A model generated the notes under the pieces. That model saw only the letters and a program-made list of their open reading frames with translations, was not told where the DNA came from and made no database searches. 64,000 bases of DNA from Shewanella sp. Choline-02u-19 (lineage in GTDB: Bacteria > Pseudomonadota > Gammaproteobacteria > Enterobacterales > Shewanellaceae). The DNA lies in assembly GCF_002836205.1 (NCBI RefSeq), contig NZ_PJBE01000013.1, positions 1,426,001 through 1,490,000 of the forward strand, written 5' to 3'. Position numbers and translations under genes: made by a program. This document shows, one piece after another, positions 58,047 through 64,000 of this stretch (positions are counted from its first letter, which is position 1; each line of letters starts with the position of its first letter).

Positions 58047-59567
58047 CTACCCGTTTAGCTTCACTTTCCAGATAGCAGGTCCTGTCTCGTGAGCATTCAC
58101 GCCATTAGAATCAACCGCCACGGTAACGGGCATATCTTTTACGTCAAATTCGTAAATAGCTTCCATGCCTAAATCGGCAAATGCCACCACTCTCGACTTT
58201 TTAATGGCTTTTGACACTAAATATGCCGCGCCGCCTACAGCCATTAAATAACATGACTTATGCTGCTTAATGGATTCAACTGTCGCAGGGCCACGCTCAG
58301 CTTTACCTATCATGCCCATCAGGCCAGTTTTATCTAACATAAGATCGGTGAACTTATCCATACGAGTCGCCGTCGTAGGACCTGCAGGGCCAACCACTTC
58401 GTCTCGAACAGGATCAACAGGACCAACGTAATAGATAAACTTACCTTTAAAGTCCACGCCTTCAGGTAAGCCTTCTCCGCTTTCAATCAAACTTTGAATA
58501 CGCTTATGTGCCGCATCGCGTCCGGTGAGCATTTTACCGCTTAACAAAACGGTATCGCCGCTTTTCCACTCTTGCATCTCAGCTTGTGTAATCGTATCAA
58601 GATTAACCCGACGTACACTCTCACCGACTTCCCAAGTGATCTTAGGCCAGTCTTCAAGTGACGGAGGCGTGAGTTCTGCCGGCCCGCTGCCATCTAGATG
58701 GAAATGCACATGACGTGTTGCAGCGCAATTAGGGATCATAACCACAGGCTTAGAGGCTGCGTGGGTAGGTGATGATTTAATTTTTATATCCAACACCGTT
58801 GTCACGCCACCAAGCCCTTGAGCACCAATACCCAGTTTATTGGCTCGGTCAAAAATATCTAATCGAAGCTTTTCTTCAGTCGTTTTTGCACCGCGAGCTT
58901 GTAACTCATGAATATCGACCGGGTCCATTAGCGATTCTTTCGCCATAACCGCTGCTTTCTCGGCCGTTCCACCAATACCGATCCCGAGCATTCCAGGAGG
59001 ACACCAACCCGCACCCATTGTCGGCAGTGTTTTTTCTACCCATGCTGCAATGTCATCAGATGGATTAAGCATCACCATCTTAGATTTGTTTTCAGAACCA
59101 CCACCCTTCGCTGCAATAGCAACGTCAACATGATTGCCCGGCACCATTTCAACGTGCACGACTGACGGGGTATTGTCTTTGGTGTTCTTACGGCCACCAG
59201 CAGGATCTGCGACAATAGAAGCTCTAAGAGGGTTATCAGGATTAGTGTAGGCTCGGCGTACACCTTCATCGACCATTTCTTGAACCGTCATATCGGTTTT
59301 ATCCCACTGAACCGCCATGCCGATTTTAACGAAACTGGTCACGATACCGGTATCTTGGCAAAGAGGACGTTTACCTTCGGCTGACATGCGCGAATTGATC
59401 AAGATTTGCGCTATCGCATCTTTTGCGGCAGCGCTTTCTTCACGCTCATAGGCATCGGCCATTGAGTCAACGAAATCTTTTGGGTGATAATAGGAGATAT
59501 ATTGCAGGGCATCAGCAACGCTTTCGATTAAATCGGCTTGCTTGATTACAGGGACTATTTTGCTCAC
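58047..59567 (-). CDS. Class I (iron-sulfur) fumarate hydratase
   Basis: TCA-cycle enzyme interconverting fumarate and malate with an oxygen-sensitive [4Fe-4S] cluster. It is about 506 residues, fused alpha-beta type. The cluster Cys lie in PLCQDTGIV, GWCPPGMLGIGIGG and IPNCAATRHVHFH, and the C-terminal domain has YYVGPVDPVRDEVVGPAGPTT. The longest frame starts at GTG 59591. The GTG at 59567 (MSKIVPVIKQ) is preferred, with AAGGA about 8 nt upstream and the family-like N-terminus. The symbol (fumA or fumB) cannot be settled here. Confidence 0.92.
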   Translation of the reverse strand: MSKIVPVIKQADLIESVADALQYISYYHPKDFVDSMADAYEREESAAAKDAIAQILINSRMSAEGKRPLCQDTGIVTSFVKIGMAVQWDKTDMTVQEMVDEGVRRAYTNPDNPLRASIVADPAGGRKNTKDNTPSVVHVEMVPGNHVDVAIAAKGGGSENKSKMVMLNPSDDIAAWVEKTLPTMGAGWCPPGMLGIGIGGTAEKAAVMAKESLMDPVDIHELQARGAKTTEEKLRLDIFDRANKLGIGAQGLGGVTTVLDIKIKSSPTHAASKPVVMIPNCAATRHVHFHLDGSGPAELTPPSLEDWPKITWEVGESVRRVNLDTITQAEMQEWKSGDTVLLSGKMLTGRDAAHKRIQSLIESGEGLPEGVDFKGKFIYYVGPVDPVRDEVVGPAGPTTATRMDKFTDLMLDKTGLMGMIGKAERGPATVESIKQHKSCYLMAVGGAAYLVSKAIKKSRVVAFADLGMEAIYEFDVKDMPVTVAVDSNGVNAHETGPAIWKVKLNG

Positions 59568-59745
59568 AGACACTTCCTTTTTAACAGACACTTATTCTAT
59601 TGACTGATACATCCCATGAATAGACCGGGATGTACGCTCCAGCTGCCTTAGCGGCATGTGTGTTTTGTTTTTATAACTTGTGTGAGCAATATGATACTCT
59701 TTCGCGACTTTGAGTTAAACATCACATTTTAGATAGGGTTAATAG

Positions 59746-61272
59746 ATGAACAAATTGGCGCCTAAATCCGTATTTTCGATGCGTCTTGATTGGAATTTAA
59801 CCACAGAAACACTTTTCGGCCTGTTTTCAGATTCACCTTGGGCCATTTTACTCGATTCAGCTGACGCTGATCACGTTGACGCGAAGTTCGATGTGATCTG
59901 CGCCAGCCCCATTGCGACATTGGTCAGCAGCAAAAGCTCTACCCAAATAACAAAATCAGCAAATAGAGCACCTTTATTTGCGCTTGCAAGCGATCAATTA
60001 TCATCATCGCATTACATTGAACAACACGAAGGCGAGCCTTTTAGCCTGTTAAAAACCACCTTGTCTGAACTATTTCCCATTCATAAAAACAGCTTGTTAC
60101 CCTTTTCAGGGGGCGCCATGGGCAGTTTTAGTTATGACTTAGCCCGTAAGATCGAGAAAATCCCCACTATAGCCTTAGATGATATCTCACTGCCGGTGAT
60201 GAATGTCGGCTTCTATGATTGGGCGCTGGTGTTTAACTATGAACAACGGCAGTGGACTCTAGTGCATTATCAAAGCCAACTCGCATTAGAGGCAACAAAA
60301 AACGCACTGGATAGCTTACTTGCTCAGGCAAATCTTATCGCATCAGAACCACGCGTAGGTAAAACGGTCGATTTTACATCTGTGAGTAAAACGCCTTTTA
60401 GATTAACCCGCGATTGGCAAAATCAAATTGATGCTACAGCTTATAGTGACAAGTTTAAGCAAATACAGCAGTACCTTCATAACGGCGATTGTTATCAAAT
60501 AAACCTGACACAACGATTTAGCACCCAATATGAAGGTGATGAATGGCAAGCGTATTTAGCACTTAGACAAAGTAATGCCGCGCCCTTCTCCGCGTTTATT
60601 AGATTGCCTCAGCATGCTGTGTTATCGATATCGCCCGAACGCTTTGTTTCCTTGCAAGCTGACCAAATCCAAACTAAGCCGATAAAAGGCACGATGCCAA
60701 GAGATAGCGATCCGCGGATAGATAAGCAAATGGCTTCGCTGTTAGCCACATCTGAAAAAGATCGCGCTGAAAACTTAATGATTGTTGATTTACTCAGGAA
60801 TGATATTGGTAAAGTTGCCACTGCTGGCTCCGTTAATGTGCCTAAGCTATTTGACATAGAAAGTTTTCCGGCAGTGCATCATCTTGTGAGTACGGTAACG
60901 GCGACATTAAAACCAACTTTAGACGCTAGTGACCTTTTGAAATCCTGCTTTCCTGGAGGCTCTATTACGGGCGCCCCTAAAATACGCGCAATGGCGATCA
61001 TTGAAGAACTTGAACCATCACGAAGAAGTCTTTACTGTGGATCTATTGGTTATATTAGCCAAAATGGAAATATGGACACCAGTATCACCATTCGAACTTT
61101 AGTCGCGCAACAGCAAAGTAGGGATATTAGTCCCAAACAGGATAACATTCTGTATTGTTGGGCGGGAGGCGGCATAGTTGCAGACTCTAAAGTGGATGCT
61201 GAATATCAAGAAAGTTTCGATAAGGTGAGTAAGATCCTGCCGGTGCTATCTCGGATTAATCAAGAGGCGTAA
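59746..61272 (+). CDS. pabB: Aminodeoxychorismate synthase component I
   Basis: Converts chorismate with PabA-derived ammonia to 4-amino-4-deoxychorismate for folate synthesis. It is 508 residues with an N-terminal anthranilate-synthase-I-like domain and a C-terminal chorismate-binding domain: IKGTMPRDSDPRID, ENLMIVDLLRNDIG, CFPGGSITGAPKIRAM and AGGGIVADSKVDAEYQE. PIKGT carries the catalytic Lys typical of PabB rather than TrpE. AGGG precedes the ATG. The Nudix gene follows after 4 nt, as in many gammaproteobacteria. Confidence 0.94.
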   Translation: MNKLAPKSVFSMRLDWNLTTETLFGLFSDSPWAILLDSADADHVDAKFDVICASPIATLVSSKSSTQITKSANRAPLFALASDQLSSSHYIEQHEGEPFSLLKTTLSELFPIHKNSLLPFSGGAMGSFSYDLARKIEKIPTIALDDISLPVMNVGFYDWALVFNYEQRQWTLVHYQSQLALEATKNALDSLLAQANLIASEPRVGKTVDFTSVSKTPFRLTRDWQNQIDATAYSDKFKQIQQYLHNGDCYQINLTQRFSTQYEGDEWQAYLALRQSNAAPFSAFIRLPQHAVLSISPERFVSLQADQIQTKPIKGTMPRDSDPRIDKQMASLLATSEKDRAENLMIVDLLRNDIGKVATAGSVNVPKLFDIESFPAVHHLVSTVTATLKPTLDASDLLKSCFPGGSITGAPKIRAMAIIEELEPSRRSLYCGSIGYISQNGNMDTSITIRTLVAQQQSRDISPKQDNILYCWAGGGIVADSKVDAEYQESFDKVSKILPVLSRINQEA

Positions 61273-61276
61273 TGAT

Positions 61277-61873
61277 ATGGATTTAGTGGAGTTTAGACTC
61301 AAATTTAATCTCCACTCTTTGCCGCAGTCACATCATTTACCGGCTTCTCATCAGTTTGAACTCACTAAACCTTTTCGTAAGGCTGCCGTGCTCATTGCTC
61401 TGAGTTTTAATCACGGTGAACTCGAGCTTATTCTTACCCGGCGACCTACCCATCTGCGAGCACATCCTGGACAGATCAGTTTTCCTGGTGGCAAAGTAGA
61501 AAAGTTTGATACGAGTTTAGAAGCTACTGCTTTACGTGAGGCAGAAGAGGAGATCGGACTGTTTATTGACAATGTTGATGTCATTGGCTTATTGCACGAC
61601 CATAAAACGTTTACTGGTTTTGATATAACACCGGTGGTAAGCATTGTAAAACAGCCATTTACGCCCATTATTGATCCTGGTGAGGTCGATGAGCTATTTA
61701 CCATTCCGCTGTCATTTCTATTGAATAATGATAATAGACACACGCAGTACTTTAGCCGCAATGGGATTAAATACCCAGTTCACTTTATCCCTTACAAATC
61801 CTATTTTATATGGGGCGCCACGGCAGCGATGATTGATCAACTGTGCAGGCTTATCTCCCACACCGATACTTAA
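61277..61873 (+). CDS. nudL: Nudix hydrolase, CoA pyrophosphatase-like (NudL)
   Basis: 198 residues. The Nudix box is GGKVEKFDTSLEATALREAEEEIGL (described in parts: GGKVEKFD, then ATALREAEEEIG), preceded by LRAHPGQISFPGG, the signature extension of the CoA-pyrophosphatase subfamily. That subfamily cleaves CoA or its oxidised forms. It starts 4 nt after the pabB stop, so the two are co-transcribed; pabB-nudL is a recurrent pair. The 260 nt after it hold no gene or clear terminator. Confidence 0.9.
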   Translation: MDLVEFRLKFNLHSLPQSHHLPASHQFELTKPFRKAAVLIALSFNHGELELILTRRPTHLRAHPGQISFPGGKVEKFDTSLEATALREAEEEIGLFIDNVDVIGLLHDHKTFTGFDITPVVSIVKQPFTPIIDPGEVDELFTIPLSFLLNNDNRHTQYFSRNGIKYPVHFIPYKSYFIWGATAAMIDQLCRLISHTDT

Positions 61874-62133
61874 CCTTAACCCCTATCCGAATTCGTTATA
61901 CCCGATGCATCCACTCTAGGTTATTCGTTATCCTATCTAAATGGGTAAACTCAACGTTCGCTGCTTTGTCTTCTACGGGAAACACCTAAACACTCTGCTT
62001 ATTAATGCCTGTAATTGGCAAGACACTCGCCCTTAACCCATCAATGCATCTTTGATTAACACACTTAACCGTTTATGTATTGGCTGAAATTTAATGTGAT
62101 GGGTATGAGAAAGTGTTTTGATTGCACACTGAG

Positions 62134-62469
62134 TTACACCACAAAGCGAATATAGAGCCCTGCCGATAATGAGCATAAAAATAGCAAAGGAATATTCACC
62201 CACCAGCCAAGACGACTGTGCTTGGCAATATAATAATTGAAGCCTAAGTTAATAAAACTCACGAATGCGCACCACCAAACGATATCGGCTAGTAACACCG
62301 TTTGTACGGGATCCCATTCAAACTGAATTTCAACGCCCTTACTTTTAAGATACCCCACAGCGGTATCAGGTCTTGCACCATCAAACAAAATCAATGCATA
62401 AACCGCTAATGACCAACCCACGACAGACAAGGTTGTCAGCAAATATTGGAAAAACCTGAGCCTTTTCAT
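62134..62469 (-). CDS. Small membrane protein of unknown function
   Basis: 111 residues with three predicted transmembrane segments (about 8-30, 57-80 and 88-108). Between the first two lies a hydrophilic stretch GARPDTAVGYLKSKGVEIQFEWDP that is probably periplasmic. I do not recognise a family. It is divergent from asnS across 150 nt and ends in gene-free DNA after nudL, so it is probably monocistronic. It looks like a genuine gene by length, composition and start. Confidence 0.7.
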   Translation of the reverse strand: MKRLRFFQYLLTTLSVVGWSLAVYALILFDGARPDTAVGYLKSKGVEIQFEWDPVQTVLLADIVWWCAFVSFINLGFNYYIAKHSRLGWWVNIPLLFLCSLSAGLYIRFVV

Positions 62470-62619
62470 CGATACTATCCGTAGTTTTCGCCATCTTTTT
62501 GAAACAATAACAAGATCCTGACCAACTTACCTTACTTTCCACTTGAGAAAAGCGTGTATCAAGGTAATATAAACGTCCAAATTTTTATTTAAAACGTTTC
62601 GTTGGAGAGCTAAGCAACA

Positions 62620-64000
62620 ATGAGCATTACATCTGTCGCTTCTGTATTTAAAGGTGACTTTGCGATTGGTTCGCAAATCACAGTACGTGGCTGGGTTAGA
62701 TCCCGCCGCGATTCTAAAGCTGGGATCTCATTCCTCGCTATTTATGACGGTTCATGTTTCGACCCTATTCAGGGCGTAGTACCGAATAATTTAGAGAATT
62801 ACGACAACGAAGTGTTAAAGCTTACTGCGGGTTGTTCTGTCATTATGACCGGTGAAGTTGTTGAATCACCGGGTAAGGGCCAAGCCTTCGAAATGCAAGT
62901 GACCCACGTTGAGGTTGCTGGCTGGGTAGAAGATCCAGACACTTATCCGATGGCAGCTAAACGCCACTCTATTGAACATCTACGTGAGCTAGCGCATTTA
63001 CGTCCGCGTACCAATATCATTGGTGCCGTGGCACGTGTGCGTAACTGTTTATCGCAAGCGATTCACCGTTTTTATCACGAACAAGGTTATATTTGGGTTT
63101 CTACTCCCTTAATTACCGCCTCTGACGCTGAAGGTGCTGGTGAGATGTTCCGAGTTTCAACTTTGGATCTCGAAAACCTACCCCGTGACGATAAAGGCGC
63201 CGTTGATTACAGCGAAGACTTTTTCGGTAAAGAATCTTTCTTAACCGTATCGGGTCAGTTGAACGCAGAGACATACGCGTGCGCGCTATCTAAGGTTTAT
63301 ACCTTTGGTCCTACATTCCGTGCTGAAAATTCAAATACCAGTCGTCACCTTGCTGAATTTTGGATGGTTGAGCCTGAAGTTGCTTTTGCCGATCTAGACG
63401 ATGTCGCAAAACTTGCTGAAGATATGTTGAAGTACTGCTTTAGAGCGGTACTAGCAGAGCGCAGAGATGATCTTGAGTTCTTTGCACAACGTGTTGAAAA
63501 AACCGCTATCGAGCGTTTAGAAGCATTCGTCACCAGTGACTTTGCTCAAATTGATTACACCGATGCTATCGAAATTCTTAAAGCGTCTGGTAAGAAGTTT
63601 GAGTACGACGTTGAATGGGGAATCGATCTGCATTCAGAGCATGAACGCTATCTAGCCGAAGAACACTTCAAAGCCCCTGTTGTTGTTAAAAACTACCCTA
63701 AAGATATCAAAGCATTCTATATGCGTTTGAACGACGATGGTAAAACAGTGGCAGCGATGGATGTATTAGCACCTGGTATTGGTGAGATCATCGGTGGCGC
63801 TCAACGTGAAGAGCGTTTAGACGTTCTTGATGCACGTCTTGCAGGGATGGAACTAAGCCAAGAAGATTATTGGTGGTATCGTGACCTACGTCGTTATGGC
63901 ACTGTGCCACACGCAGGTTTCGGATTAGGTTTTGAACGCCTAGTCTCTTATGTTACTGGCGTGGCTAACATCCGTGACGTGATCCCATTCCCAAGAGCAC
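62620..64000 (+). CDS. asnS: Asparaginyl-tRNA synthetase (cut by window end)
   Basis: Class IIb synthetase charging tRNA-Asn. 460 codons are visible and only a few C-terminal residues are missing, judging by the usual 466. The N-terminal OB anticodon-binding domain (VRGWVRSRRDSKAGISFLAIYDGS) is followed by the catalytic core. Motif 1 is near EQGYIWVSTPLIT, motif 2 FGPTFRAENSNTSRHLAEFWMVEPE, and motif 3 GFGLGFERLVSYVTG. GGAGAG lies about 12 nt before the ATG. Nothing in the frame is disrupted. Confidence 0.96.
   Translation, partial: MSITSVASVFKGDFAIGSQITVRGWVRSRRDSKAGISFLAIYDGSCFDPIQGVVPNNLENYDNEVLKLTAGCSVIMTGEVVESPGKGQAFEMQVTHVEVAGWVEDPDTYPMAAKRHSIEHLRELAHLRPRTNIIGAVARVRNCLSQAIHRFYHEQGYIWVSTPLITASDAEGAGEMFRVSTLDLENLPRDDKGAVDYSEDFFGKESFLTVSGQLNAETYACALSKVYTFGPTFRAENSNTSRHLAEFWMVEPEVAFADLDDVAKLAEDMLKYCFRAVLAERRDDLEFFAQRVEKTAIERLEAFVTSDFAQIDYTDAIEILKASGKKFEYDVEWGIDLHSEHERYLAEEHFKAPVVVKNYPKDIKAFYMRLNDDGKTVAAMDVLAPGIGEIIGGAQREERLDVLDARLAGMELSQEDYWWYRDLRRYGTVPHAGFGLGFERLVSYVTGVANIRDVIPFPRA

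Overview
The window looks like a chromosomal segment of a Shewanella-type marine gammaproteobacterium. I infer this from protein similarity recognised by eye and from gene order: lrp-ftsK-lolA-rarA-crcB-serS, bkdA1-bkdA2-bkdB next to nadA, pgm-seqA-ybfF-(DUF2788)-ybfE-fldA, earP-efp, alaA...yfbR-dgt, and creBCD. No database search was possible. Most of the window is conserved core genome. There are no phage genes, no intact insertion sequence, no CRISPR array and no rRNA.

Layout. 1-7.7 kb: the leftward ftsK-lolA-rarA-crcB-serS cluster (serS is cut by the window start), lrp, and divergent ald. 7.7-15.7 kb: an orphan OmpR-type response regulator, a DUF885 lipoprotein, a RecQ-family helicase, an EEP-family phosphodiesterase, cardiolipin synthase and a small sulfotransferase. 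tRNA-Ser(GGA) lies at 15.7 kb. 16-24.3 kb: a NIT-domain chemoreceptor, nadA, the branched-chain 2-oxoacid dehydrogenase operon with a palindrome in its leader that resembles a LiuR site, and astE. 24.6-33.3 kb: msrA, pgm-seqA, ybfF, DUF2788, ybfE, fldA, earP-efp (EF-P carries Arg32, the residue EarP rhamnosylates) and alaA with a perfect FNR/EtrA-type site upstream.

33.3-37.7 kb is the one clear accessory insertion. It holds two leftward, tightly coupled dynamin-like GTPase genes resembling the LeoA/LeoBC pair (the antiphage system called Eleos). They sit between alaA and yfbR, which are neighbours in E. coli. Two imperfect 39-bp direct repeats, one of them the alaA terminator, bracket the insertion.

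37.7-54.8 kb: yfbR-dgt, a persulfide dioxygenase-rhodanese fusion, a MarC-family protein with a terminator-like hairpin in its leader, adhE, creBCD plus a DUF2809 gene, and the glyoxylate shunt (malate synthase G, a LysR regulator, isocitrate lyase). A four-copy, 11-bp-phased TGGAG array lies just upstream of creD and looks like a CreB operator. 54.8-64 kb: a long intergenic region with a 24-bp perfect palindrome and an orphan pilin-like N-terminal fragment, then an ABM-domain protein, an S9 peptidase, class I fumarase, pabB-nudL, a small membrane protein and asnS (cut by the window end).

Several genes appear to start at GTG or TTG, or at an internal ATG with a better Shine-Dalgarno than the longest reading frame. 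The starts given reflect those choices.
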